Below, piece by piece: positions 46,156 through 54,396 of a stretch of DNA of 64,000 nucleotides. This stretch comes from Kordiimonadales bacterium IMCC3096 (GTDB lineage Bacteria > Pseudomonadota > Alphaproteobacteria > Minwuiales > Minwuiaceae). The DNA lies in the NCBI GenBank assembly GCA_016865035.1, contig CP018227.1, forward strand, positions 404,001 to 468,000, in the 5' to 3' direction. The translations under genes were made by a program, and so were the position numbers. Numbering within the stretch: position 1 is the stretch's first letter; each line of letters begins with the position of its first letter. A model generated the notes under the pieces. That model saw only the letters and a list, made by a program, of their open reading frames with translations, was not told where the DNA came from and made no database searches.

Positions 46156-47817
46156 TCAGACACGCTCCATGTTGTACTTGCCGCGAATACCGGTGCCGTA
46201 GCTCTGCAGCGCACCTTCCTTGCCGACCGCGTTCGGACGCTGGAAGATCCAGTTCTGCCAGGCCGTCAGCCGACCGAAGATACGGGTCTCCATGGTCTCC
46301 GGACCGGCGAAACGCAGGTTGGCCTCCATGCCCGTCATCGCATCGGGGGAGAAGCTGGCGCGTTCTTCCAGGAAGATCCGGACCTCGTCTTCCCAGTCGA
46401 TGTCATCCAGGATCATGGTCACCAGTCCAAGCTCGGCAGCCTCCTCGGCCTCCAGCGGCGTGCCCTTCTGCGCCTCTGCCGTCGCCACCGATTCCGGCTC
46501 ACCAAGGAACCGGGTCTGCAGGCGGGTCAGATCATTGCCCATCGGGAACGGCCCGAAGTTGGCATCCGTCAGGGTCACGGTGGCCACGGGGCGGTTATCG
46601 CCCTCGAACTCGCCTTCCATCATGTAGGACCGGTCAACCGCGAACAGGATCTCGGCCAGGATACCGGTGAAGCAGGAACCGTTCTCCACCAGCGCCACAA
46701 GGGAACGGGAGGTCACGTCGATCCGCTTCAGGATGCGTTTCCAGTAGCGCAGCACCTCATTGGCCAGCCAGTGACCGGCATCATTCATCAGCACGGCCTC
46801 GTGCGCCGCCAGCAGCGCCGGATCGCCCTGGGTGCGGAACACCATCAGGCCCAGCTCCATCTCGTTCAGCCGCAGATGCAGGATCGCGTCATCCAGTTCC
46901 CGCGCCATGCGCAGCATGTAGGCCTGATCACCCTGGACCTGGAATGCGGCCATGTCGGCGGGGGCCTCCGCCTCGGGGCCATGGATGGTGATCGTTGCCT
47001 TGCGGTTTGCCCGATCCACCGCGACCTCGACGGATGAATAGGTCACCGAGCCATCATCGCCGAACGTGCGATCCAGGGGGCCGAGCTTCACACCTTCGGC
47101 TACGTCGTCCTTCGGCGAGGCCGCCGCGAATTCCAGCGCGCGCTGCTTCACGGTCTCATCGAACTTCGAGTTCGGAATGACCTCGTCCACCAGACGCCAG
47201 TCCTTCGCCTTGCGCCCCTTCACCCCTTCCTCGATGGAGCAGAAGATGTCGGCGAGATCGCGGCGCACCTTGCGCTTGTCGGTCACGCGGGTCAGGCCGC
47301 CGGTGCCGGGCAGCACCGCCAGCAGCGGCACCTCCGGCAGCGCCACGGAAGAGGTCGAGTCGTCCGTCAGCATGATGTGGTTACAGGCAATGGCGAGCTC
47401 GTAGCCGCCACCGGCGCAGGCACCCTTGACCGCCGCGATGTACTTCTGGCCGCTGTCGGCCTCCGCCGCCTCGTAGGTGTTGCGGGTCTCGTTGGTGAAC
47501 TTGCAGAAATTGACCTTGTGGCTGTGCGCCGCGCCGCCAAGCATGCGGATGTTGGCACCGGCGCAGAAGACCTTGTCCTTGCCCGACTGCATGACCACGA
47601 CCTTGACCTCGGGATGTTCGAACCGCATGCGCTGGACAATGTCCGCCAGTTCGATGTCGACACCCAGGTCGTAGGAGTTCAGCTTCAGCTCATAGCCCTC
47701 GAACAGCCCGGCTGTCTCGTCCACATCCATGATCAGATTGGCGACGGGGCCATCATATTCCACACGCCAGTGACGGTACTTCGACGGGTCGGTCTGAAAG
47801 TCGATGACCTTGGTCAT
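46156..47817 (-). CDS. boxC: 2,3-Epoxybenzoyl-CoA dihydrolase BoxC
   Basis: BoxC opens the ring of 2,3-epoxybenzoyl-CoA by adding two waters, giving 3,4-didehydroadipyl-CoA semialdehyde and formate. The 553-residue protein has a crotonase fold in the first half (oxyanion segments DKVFCAGANIRMLGG and KGACAGGGYELAIACN) and a second crotonase-like half ending in ETRIFGRLTAWQNWIFQRPNAVGKEGALQSYGTG. It is first of the boxC-boxB-boxA genes; the upstream gap contains three TGCA-type operator sites. The semialdehyde dehydrogenase boxD is not in the window. Confidence 0.96.
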   Translation of the reverse strand: MTKVIDFQTDPSKYRHWRVEYDGPVANLIMDVDETAGLFEGYELKLNSYDLGVDIELADIVQRMRFEHPEVKVVVMQSGKDKVFCAGANIRMLGGAAHSHKVNFCKFTNETRNTYEAAEADSGQKYIAAVKGACAGGGYELAIACNHIMLTDDSTSSVALPEVPLLAVLPGTGGLTRVTDKRKVRRDLADIFCSIEEGVKGRKAKDWRLVDEVIPNSKFDETVKQRALEFAAASPKDDVAEGVKLGPLDRTFGDDGSVTYSSVEVAVDRANRKATITIHGPEAEAPADMAAFQVQGDQAYMLRMARELDDAILHLRLNEMELGLMVFRTQGDPALLAAHEAVLMNDAGHWLANEVLRYWKRILKRIDVTSRSLVALVENGSCFTGILAEILFAVDRSYMMEGEFEGDNRPVATVTLTDANFGPFPMGNDLTRLQTRFLGEPESVATAEAQKGTPLEAEEAAELGLVTMILDDIDWEDEVRIFLEERASFSPDAMTGMEANLRFAGPETMETRIFGRLTAWQNWIFQRPNAVGKEGALQSYGTGIRGKYNMERV

Positions 47818-47846
47818 GACGAAGTCTCCTCTCGAGTTCCATTGCC

Positions 47847-47978
47847 TGCACTATAGTGCGATCAACCCCTCACGTAAAGTCAAATGTGCATGATATTGCA
47901 TTTTTTGATTTCTATTATTTTCCAGTCGATTAAAAGATCGAAAGCAAGTCGCGATGCGGAAATATGCATTATATTGCT
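47847..47978. promoter_or_regulatory. boxC promoter region with three predicted BoxR sites
   Basis: Three TGCA-N6-TGCA motifs lie in the 160-base AT-rich gap before boxC: 47847-47860 (TGCA-CTATAG-TGCG, containing the palindrome GCACTATAGTGC), 47887-47900 (TGCA-TGATAT-TGCA, perfect), and 47965-47978 (TGCA-TTATAT-TGCT). The base composition is strikingly AT-rich compared with the rest of the window. The sites are 40 and 78 bp apart. I infer a BoxR-repressed promoter here; the -10/-35 boxes are not clear. Confidence 0.7.
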
Positions 47979-48424
47979 TATTTCGCATGCTCTACAGCTT
48001 GCCAGAAACCCTCGATGTCCAGCGGGTCGAGACCAAGGCGCTCCAGGCCACCCCGCGCGACACCTTCCGCGATTCCGTCCCGTGCGATCTGGCGCAGACG
48101 CGCCGCTGCCGGGTCGCGTTGCATCACCTGTTTCAGCCCTGCATTGGCAAGCTGAATGAGCCCCTGGCAGAGCACCCGTTCCGCCGAATTGGGCGGCAGC
48201 GCCAGCCAGACGGCCTCCAGCACCTCATGCGCTTCCCAGAAATATCCGTCGCGCAGGAAATCAAGCCCGAAGGTCCATGCTGCCGTCGTTGTCAGACGGT
48301 CGCTCGATACCGCGTCCACCGTCGCGCGGATGACCGCCAGTTCCGCCCCCTCGTGCGCCGGCGTCCGGCCGGGCAGAAACGCGTATGGCGGTCGCCAGTC
48401 GGAAGGCGGCGGCAGTTGCGTCAC
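47978..48424 (-). CDS. DUF309 family protein within the benzoate operon
   Basis: A 148-residue protein of the DUF309 family, whose core FLRDGYFWEAHEVLEAVWLALPPNSAERVLCQGLIQLANAGLKQ is clear (about residues 50-95). The biochemical role of DUF309 is not known. The start is GTG 48424, 6 bases after the benzoate-CoA ligase stop, so it is translated with the ligase. Being placed between ligase and boxC suggests a helper function in benzoate metabolism, but it may also be a passenger. Confidence 0.8.
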   Translation of the reverse strand: MTQLPPPSDWRPPYAFLPGRTPAHEGAELAVIRATVDAVSSDRLTTTAAWTFGLDFLRDGYFWEAHEVLEAVWLALPPNSAERVLCQGLIQLANAGLKQVMQRDPAAARLRQIARDGIAEGVARGGLERLGLDPLDIEGFWQAVEHAK

Positions 48425-48430
48425 GGCGAC

Positions 48431-49972
48431 TCAGGCGGCCTGACGCAGCTTGAAGCGCTGGATCTTGCCGGTCGCGGTCTTCGGCAGTTCGGCCACGACC
48501 TCGATCCAGCGCGGATACTTCCACTTGCCGATCCGTTCCTTGACGAAGTCCTTCAGCGCCTCGGTCACCGCAGCCGCGTCCTGCCCCTCCTTCAGGACGA
48601 TGAAGGCCTTCGGTTTCTCCAGCCCCTCCTCGTCCCGGTGCGCCACGACCGCCGCTTCCAGCACCGCGGGATGCGCGCTCAGCGCCTGCTCGATCTCGAA
48701 CGGCGAAACCCAGATCCCCGACACCTTGAACATGTCGTCGGTACGGCCGCAGTAGATGTAGCGCCCTGTCTCCGTGATCTCGTACTTGTCGCCGGTCCGG
48801 GTCCATTCCCCCTCGAAGGTGGCCCGGCTCTTGTCACGCTGGTTCCAGTAGCCGTCGGCGGCGGATGCGCCGCGCACCAGCATCTCACCAATGCCGCCGG
48901 GACCGACCTCCGCCCCGCTCTCGTCAACGCAACGCACCTCATAGCCCGGAACCGCCACCCCGGACGTGCCGTAGATGATGTCATCAGGGCGGTTGCTCAG
49001 GAAGATGTGCAGCATCTCCGTCGATCCCACTCCATCCAGAATGTCGACGCCCCAGATCCTGCGCCAGGCCTGGCCCGTCTGCTCGGGCAGGGCCTCGCCG
49101 GCGGAAATGCAGATGCGCAGGGAAGACTCGGGCCGCGCCATCTTCTCCAGTTCGGCAATGGTCGCCGCGTAGAGTGTCGGCACACCGCAGAAGATCGTCG
49201 GTTGCTCCTTCGCGATGATCTCCAGCGTGGTTTCCGGCGTCGGACGGCCATTGAACAGGACCGTGGTCGCGCCCACGGAAAGCGGGAATGTCACCGCATT
49301 GCCGAGGCCATAGGCGAAGAAGATCTTGGCGACCGAATAGACGACGTCATCCTCGCGAATGCCCAGCACCTGCAGGCCATAGGTTTCCGCAGTCGCACGC
49401 AGGCTGCCATGGACATGACGCACGCCCTTGGGCTGGCCCGTGGACCCCGAGGAATAGAGCCAGAAGGCCCCCTCGTCCGCCGAAACGTCGATGGCGCTCA
49501 TCTCCGGCGCGCCCTCCATGAAGGCGTCATAGCTGACCGTGCCTTCCGGCGCGTCACCGCCGATGACAATCACCTGGCGCAGCCACGGATTGCCGCTGAT
49601 CGCAGGCTTCACGACCTCGAAGAGCTCGGCGGAGACCATCAGGCACGCGGCCCGGCTGTCGCGCAGGATGACATCATAGACAGATGTCGAGAGCAGCGTG
49701 TTCAGCGCCACGGGAATGACGCCGCCCTTCATCGCCCCCAGAAAGATCTCGGGATATTCGATCTGATCCAGGATCAGACAGGCGACACGCTCCTCACGCG
49801 CGATGCCCGCACGGGCGAACGCACCCGCGACCTGGTTCGTGCGTTGCGCCAGTTCTCCGTAGGTCAGGCTGCGCCTGGCGCCTGCCGCTTCGCGAAACGC
49901 CTGCTTGCCGGCGCGCCCCTCCTCCAGATGGCGGTCCACCAGCCAGACTGACGCATTCTGATTCTCCGACAT
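48431..49972 (-). CDS. Benzoate-CoA ligase
   Basis: A 513-residue AMP-forming ligase that makes benzoyl-CoA from benzoate, CoA and ATP, the entry step of the box pathway. The P-loop is YSSGSTGQPKG (173-183); KIFFAYGLGNAVTFPLSVGAT is characteristic of benzoate-CoA ligases, as is the A5 block DGVGSTEMLHIFLSN; the A10 lysine is in TATGKIQRFKLR at the C-terminus. I prefer ATG 49972 because it is 6 bases after GGAGG; ATG 49978 would touch that site. The promoter region carries two predicted BoxR sites. Often named bclA or badA. Confidence 0.93.
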   Translation of the reverse strand: MSENQNASVWLVDRHLEEGRAGKQAFREAAGARRSLTYGELAQRTNQVAGAFARAGIAREERVACLILDQIEYPEIFLGAMKGGVIPVALNTLLSTSVYDVILRDSRAACLMVSAELFEVVKPAISGNPWLRQVIVIGGDAPEGTVSYDAFMEGAPEMSAIDVSADEGAFWLYSSGSTGQPKGVRHVHGSLRATAETYGLQVLGIREDDVVYSVAKIFFAYGLGNAVTFPLSVGATTVLFNGRPTPETTLEIIAKEQPTIFCGVPTLYAATIAELEKMARPESSLRICISAGEALPEQTGQAWRRIWGVDILDGVGSTEMLHIFLSNRPDDIIYGTSGVAVPGYEVRCVDESGAEVGPGGIGEMLVRGASAADGYWNQRDKSRATFEGEWTRTGDKYEITETGRYIYCGRTDDMFKVSGIWVSPFEIEQALSAHPAVLEAAVVAHRDEEGLEKPKAFIVLKEGQDAAAVTEALKDFVKERIGKWKYPRWIEVVAELPKTATGKIQRFKLRQAA

Positions 49973-49998
49973 GACCATCCTCCCGAGACGTTGCTTTA

Positions 49999-50063
49999 TG
50001 CTTTATAATGCAAAACCGAAATTCAATTCAACTCACACTCTTTGTCATGTGCATTTTCATGCA
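49999..50063. promoter_or_regulatory. Ligase promoter region with two predicted BoxR sites
   Basis: TGCT-TTATAA-TGCA (49999-50012) and TGCA-TTTTCA-TGCA (50050-50063) lie in the 105-base gap between dctM and the ligase gene. The second is inside a larger perfect inverted repeat, ATGTGCAT-TTTC-ATGCACAT (50047-50066). Centres are 51 bp apart. Predicted BoxR operators; direct binding is inference. Confidence 0.68.
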
Positions 50064-50077
50064 CATCCCGTCCCGCT

Positions 50078-51388
50078 CTAGATCAGGAACAGCGTGATCG
50101 ATGGAAACAGCACCAGAAGCACGACCCGAAAGAGGTCCGTGCCCACGAAATAGATCACGGCGCGATAGGTCTCGACCAACGGCGTCTTCGGATCCATGGC
50201 GTTGATGACAAACAGATTGAGCCCCACCGGCGGTGTGATCAGCCCGACTTCCACGACGATCAGCACCAGAATGCCGAACCAGATCGCCACATGCTCCGGC
50301 GACATGCCGAAGTCCAGTTCGCTGATCACCGGGAAGAAGATCGGAACGGTCAGCAGGATCATGCTCAGGCTGTCCATCAGACACCCCATGATCAGATAGA
50401 AGATCAGGATGACGGTCAGCACGGTCCATGGGCTGAGCCCCTGGGAAACAACCATGCTGGAGAGTTCCTGCGGCACCTGTGTCAGGGCCAGGAAACCGTT
50501 GTAGAAGGCCGCGCCCAGCACGATGAAGAAGATCATGGCTGTGGAGCGGGCGGTCACCAGGAAGCTGTCCATCAGGCTGCGTCGGCCAAGGCCGCCGTTC
50601 AGCCAGGCAATCAGCCCGGTTCCCGCCGCGCCGACAGCCGCACCTTCGGTCGGTGTGAACCAGCCGAGATAGATGCCCCCGACCACCAGACCGAAGACCA
50701 GCAGCACCGGCCAGACCGCGACCAGCGCGGTCAGTCGTTCCGCCCAGGGCACACGCGCCGCCACACCGGCCTGATCCGGATGCAGGCGGACGTAGATCGA
50801 TACCGCGACCATGTAGCCAAGTGCCGCCAGGATGCCGGGGATGAAGGCGGCGAGGAACAGCTTGGCAATGTTCTGCTCCGTCAGGATCGCGTAGATCACC
50901 AGCACGACCGACGGCGGAATGAGGATGCCGAGGGTGCCGCCTGCGGCCAGCGTGGCGGTCGAGAACCCGCCCGAGTAGCCATAGCGCCGCAGCTCAGGCA
51001 GCGCCACGCGGCTCATCGTTGCCGCGGTCGCGAGGGAGGAACCGCAGATTGCCCCGAACCCGGCGCAGGCCCCGATGGCCGCCATGGCAATGCCGCCCCG
51101 CCGGTGCCCGAGGAAGCTCTCCGCCGCCTTGAACAGGGCCGTGGACAGTCCGCCAAGCGTCGCGAAATGGCCCATCAGCAGGAACATCGGCACGATGGAC
51201 AGGGAATAGCTGGCGAAGGTCGAATAGGTCTCGCTCTTCAGTCGTGCCAGCGGCAGGTTGAAGCTGCCGGTAACGGCATAGAGGCCGACCAGCCCGACCA
51301 GGAACATGGCCAGGCCGATGGGCACCCGGATGAAGATGAGCACCATGAGTGCCGGAAACGACAGCAGACCGATATCGAGATTGCTCAA
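50078..51388 (-). CDS. TRAP transporter large permease subunit (DctM family)
   Basis: A 436-residue inner-membrane protein with about twelve hydrophobic helices, the transport subunit of a DctPQM system driven by an ion gradient. Typical parts: RVPIGLAMFLVGLVGLYA near the start, GGIAMAAIGACAGFGAICGSSLATAATMSRVALPELRRYGYSGGFSTATLAAGGTLGILIPPSVVLVIYAILTEQNIAKLF and the C-terminal EVGLITPPVGLNLFVIN. The start overlaps the small-subunit stop by 4 nt (ATGA). Operon order is dctP-dctQ-dctM, likely under BoxR control. Confidence 0.94.
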   Translation of the reverse strand: MSNLDIGLLSFPALMVLIFIRVPIGLAMFLVGLVGLYAVTGSFNLPLARLKSETYSTFASYSLSIVPMFLLMGHFATLGGLSTALFKAAESFLGHRRGGIAMAAIGACAGFGAICGSSLATAATMSRVALPELRRYGYSGGFSTATLAAGGTLGILIPPSVVLVIYAILTEQNIAKLFLAAFIPGILAALGYMVAVSIYVRLHPDQAGVAARVPWAERLTALVAVWPVLLVFGLVVGGIYLGWFTPTEGAAVGAAGTGLIAWLNGGLGRRSLMDSFLVTARSTAMIFFIVLGAAFYNGFLALTQVPQELSSMVVSQGLSPWTVLTVILIFYLIMGCLMDSLSMILLTVPIFFPVISELDFGMSPEHVAIWFGILVLIVVEVGLITPPVGLNLFVINAMDPKTPLVETYRAVIYFVGTDLFRVVLLVLFPSITLFLI

Positions 51389-51966
51389 TGGTCCGTCTCC
51401 GGCCCGTCGGTCAGGATCGTCTGCCCGCTGAACATCTCATAGCTGCGGACGATGGCCGTATAGGTCCCCACCAGCGCGGCAACGACCGCGCCGGCGAAAC
51501 TGGCTGCATAGGCCCACCAGATCGGGAACTGCAGCAGGAAGGTCGTTTCGCCGTAGCTCATCTTGGACCACATGCCCTCGAACAGGCGCCAGGCGATCAC
51601 GATCAGGACCGCCGCGAAGATGACTTCCGTCACCATGCGCAGTCCACGGTTCGCGCGGCGCGGCAGGAAATTGGTGAAGATGTCCACGGTGGCATGCCCG
51701 CCGGTGATCTGGCACAGCGGCAGGAAGGCGAAGATGGCAAAGGCAATGCCCGCCTCCACCAGTTCGAAATCACCGTTGATCGGGCCAACGCCGGTGTCGA
51801 GCAGGGCCTGCGCCAGGTCGGGCGCAACAGGCGACAGCACCGTATGCAGGAAGCCGTTGAGGCTGCGCCCCAGTACCGAGGCGCAGACCAGCAGGATCAG
51901 CAATCCCAGCACGATGCCGCCAAGTATGGCCATGTTCCTGGCCAGTACCGCCATTGCCCTGTGCAT
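51385..51966 (-). CDS. TRAP transporter small permease subunit (DctQ family)
   Basis: A 193-residue membrane protein with four hydrophobic helices (roughly 12-35, 66-85, 103-125 and 145-168), the form of DctQ. The segment ALLDTGVGPINGDFELVEAGIAFAIFAFLPLCQITGGHATVDIFTNFLP is typical. It forms the membrane complex with DctM. ATG 51966 lies 6 bases after GGGAG; a GTG codon just before it is possible. The end overlaps dctM by 4 nt. Confidence 0.9.
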   Translation of the reverse strand: MHRAMAVLARNMAILGGIVLGLLILLVCASVLGRSLNGFLHTVLSPVAPDLAQALLDTGVGPINGDFELVEAGIAFAIFAFLPLCQITGGHATVDIFTNFLPRRANRGLRMVTEVIFAAVLIVIAWRLFEGMWSKMSYGETTFLLQFPIWWAYAASFAGAVVAALVGTYTAIVRSYEMFSGQTILTDGPETDH

Positions 51967-52046
51967 CACACACTCCCGTCAGGCCGGAATGGACGGGCCG
52001 CGCAGAAGTCCCGCGCGGCCCGTCTGTTCCGTTCTACGCCTTTGAC

Positions 52047-53078
52047 CTACTTGTAGGCCGCCATCAGCGCCTTGGCCTGGTCGATCAGAGCCTGACCGTC
52101 GATGCCACGGTCCTTCATCTCTGCCAGCCAGGTGTCATAGACCGGGGCCGCAGCCGCCGCCCATGCAGCGGACTGGGCGGCGTCGAGGGTGATGATGTTG
52201 TTGCCACGATCCACCGCAAGCTGGCGGGACGGACCATCGGCATCGGACTGCGTGCCGCCGGCGAAGACCGAGAAATCCATGCCGGAATTGTCATCCATGA
52301 CCTTCTGCAGGTCCGCTGGCAGCTCGTTGAACTTGTCCTTGTTCATGACCAGAACGAACGTGATGGTGTAGAGCATCGGGCCGGTGAACTCGGTGTGGTT
52401 CTGTACAAGCTCCGGCACCTTCAGGGCGCGCGTGACTTCCCAGGGGATCGTGGTGCCGTCGATAACGCCCTTCGACAGCGCCTCCGGCACTGCCGGAACC
52501 GGCATGCCGACCGGCGTCGCACCAAGCTGGTTCAGCAGCGCGTTGACCTGACGGGAGCCGCCACGGATCTTCATGCCGTCCAGGTCCGACGGGGTCACGA
52601 CGGGTTTGTTGGTGTGGATCATGCCAGGTCCGTGGACCCAGGTGCCGAGCACCTTCATCGACTTGAACTCGGTGTTCTCCATATGCTCCTTCATCATGGT
52701 CCAGAACGCGGCGGAGGCTGCACGCGCGTCATTGACGATGAAGGGCAGTTCGAACACTTCCGTCGACGGGAAGCGGCCCGGCGTATAGCCGACCACGTTC
52801 CAGGTCATGTCGATGGCGCCATCCAGCACCTGGTCGATGAGCTGCGGCGGCTTGCCGCCGAGCTGCATGGACGGGAAGCGGTTGATCTTGATGCGGTTAC
52901 CGGAGGCAGCCTCGATCCTGTCGGCCCAGACATCGATGATGTCCGCAGGAATCGTGGCCTGCGCCGGCAGGAAGCTCTGCAGGTTGTACGCATAGTCGGC
53001 GGCTGTTGCGGCGGACGCGAGGCCCAGCGCCAGCGCGGCACCGCCCGCGAGATTCATGAGTGATCGGTACATGGTCAT
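52047..53078 (-). CDS. TRAP transporter solute-binding protein (DctP family)
   Basis: A 343-residue periplasmic binding protein. The signal peptide (MTMYRSLMNLAGGAALALGLASAATA/ADYA) is cleaved near residue 26. The mature part shows DctP features: PADIIDVWADRIEAASGNRIKINRFPSMQLGG, LIDQVLDGAIDMTW, and the ligand-binding LDGMKIRGGSRQVNALLNQLGATPVGMPVPAVPEALSKGVIDGT block with the arginine that pairs with carboxylates. Because its promoter region holds clustered TGCA motifs and it is next to the ligase gene, benzoate or a related aromatic acid is a likely ligand. Confidence 0.92.
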   Translation of the reverse strand: MTMYRSLMNLAGGAALALGLASAATAADYAYNLQSFLPAQATIPADIIDVWADRIEAASGNRIKINRFPSMQLGGKPPQLIDQVLDGAIDMTWNVVGYTPGRFPSTEVFELPFIVNDARAASAAFWTMMKEHMENTEFKSMKVLGTWVHGPGMIHTNKPVVTPSDLDGMKIRGGSRQVNALLNQLGATPVGMPVPAVPEALSKGVIDGTTIPWEVTRALKVPELVQNHTEFTGPMLYTITFVLVMNKDKFNELPADLQKVMDDNSGMDFSVFAGGTQSDADGPSRQLAVDRGNNIITLDAAQSAAWAAAAAPVYDTWLAEMKDRGIDGQALIDQAKALMAAYK

Positions 53079-53106
53079 TGTCTTCTCCCTGTTGACCTAT
53101 TTTTAT

Positions 53107-53149
53107 TGCATGATAATGCGTCTTTTGCGCATTTTTGCACAATACTGCA
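53107..53149. promoter_or_regulatory. dctP promoter region with clustered TGCA sites
   Basis: Half-sites TGCA/TGCG occur at 53107, 53117, 53126, 53136 and 53146, so nearly every helical turn. They include TGCA-TGATAA-TGCG (53107-53120), TGCG-CATTTT-TGCA (53126-53139) and the perfect TGCA-CAATAC-TGCA (53136-53149). The gap is AT-rich and ends 29 bases before the dctP start. This is the densest cluster of the motif in the window. Confidence 0.72.
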
Positions 53150-53153
53150 AGAA

Positions 53154-54377
53154 TTATTTGGCTTTCTGCTCCCGGTTTCGGGTCTCGCCCGAGACTGCAC
53201 CTTCCAGGCCGGTGCTGCCATAGAGCCAGTCGATCTGATCGTACCAGTCCGAAGGCGTTCTGGCGTTCATCACAGTGTTCCGCAGGGCGGCATGGGCACC
53301 TGCCGGATGATAGACGTGCTCACCGATCTCACGCGACTGCAACTGCACGCGTGCGGTGCGCAGCCGGCGCCGGTTCTGATAGTTCACCAGAGCCTGATCG
53401 ATATCGCCCCCTTGCCCCACTTCATGCGACAGGCAGACCGCGTCTTCCATCGCCATGCAGGCACCCTGTGCGAAATACTGCAGCATCGGGTGCGCCGCAT
53501 CGCCCAGCAGCGCAACCCGCCCGTCCACCCAGTCCATGACCGGGTCACGGTCGCAAAGCACCCAGAGTTTCCAGTCCTTGCCACGCTCGATGATCTGGCG
53601 CGCGACAGGGCTGACATGCTCGAATCCCTTCTCCACCTCGTCGCGGCTGACAGGCAGGCCCGCCACGGGTTCCGGCGCATCATTGTGATAGGTGACGACC
53701 AGATTGAAGAGCTTCCAGCCGGACAGCGGATAGTGAACGATATGGCACTTCGGCCCGGCCCAGAGCGTCGCCGCGTTCCAGCGCAGGTCCTCCGGCATCT
53801 GCTCCACCGGAATCACACTGCGATAGGTGGTATGGCCGGAGACGCGGGGCGCGCCGTCCCCCACCAACTGCTGGCGGATGTTCGACCAAAGTCCATCGGC
53901 CCCGATCAGCGCCTGGCCGGTGACCTGCTCCCCATTCTCCAGCAGGGCTGTCGCCGTCGTGCCATCCTGCGCATAGCCCGCGACACCCGCGCTGGTGCGC
54001 AGTTCCACCAGATCATGATCGATGCAGGCCTTCAGGAAGACGCCGTGCAGGTCACCGCGATGCACCACGGCGTAGGGGTTGCGGAACCGCGCCCGGAAGG
54101 CGTCATCCAGCGGGATGCGGGTGATCTCCTCCCCGCTCAGGGCGTCCATCAGGCGCAGGTTGTCGATGTAGATCGCCATGGCCCGTGCCGCATCGCCGAC
54201 CCCCAGGTAGTCAAAGGCGTGAAACGCGTTCGGCCCCAACTGGATGCCCGCCCCGATCTCCCCCAGTTCCGCCGCCTTCTCCAGCACGATGGAGCGGACA
54301 CCCTGCTGCGCCAGCCCGATCGCCGTGGCCAGTCCGCCGATACCGCCCCCCGCGATGACGATCCGATCCATGCTCAT
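53154..54377 (-). CDS. FAD-dependent aromatic monooxygenase, 3-hydroxybenzoate 6-hydroxylase-like
   Basis: A 407-residue class A flavoprotein monooxygenase. It has the FAD-binding GGGIGGLATAIGLAQQG, the DG motif IGADGLWSNIRQ and the GD motif LLGDAAHPMLQYFAQGACMAMEDA. The overall sequence, including the C-terminal DWYDQIDWLYGSTGLEG, resembles enzymes converting 3-hydroxybenzoate to gentisate; salicylate hydroxylase is the alternative. No gentisate dioxygenase is in the window. The start at ATG 54377 gives the normal N-terminus. It follows putA by 19 bases and so may be transcribed with it. Confidence 0.78.
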   Translation of the reverse strand: MSMDRIVIAGGGIGGLATAIGLAQQGVRSIVLEKAAELGEIGAGIQLGPNAFHAFDYLGVGDAARAMAIYIDNLRLMDALSGEEITRIPLDDAFRARFRNPYAVVHRGDLHGVFLKACIDHDLVELRTSAGVAGYAQDGTTATALLENGEQVTGQALIGADGLWSNIRQQLVGDGAPRVSGHTTYRSVIPVEQMPEDLRWNAATLWAGPKCHIVHYPLSGWKLFNLVVTYHNDAPEPVAGLPVSRDEVEKGFEHVSPVARQIIERGKDWKLWVLCDRDPVMDWVDGRVALLGDAAHPMLQYFAQGACMAMEDAVCLSHEVGQGGDIDQALVNYQNRRRLRTARVQLQSREIGEHVYHPAGAHAALRNTVMNARTPSDWYDQIDWLYGSTGLEGAVSGETRNREQKAK

Positions 54378-54396
54378 TGTTCTGCTGCTCCCGTTT

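Noticed and set aside
44617..47037. An 806-codon plus-strand frame opposite boxB and boxC
   Set aside because: Antisense shadow of two certain genes; no recognisable domain and composition typical of GC-driven open frames.
54378..54396. A promoter with TGCA motif for the monooxygenase gene
   Set aside because: The 19-base gap after putA has no TGCA pair and no promoter-like boxes, so the predicted BoxR regulon was not extended to this gene.
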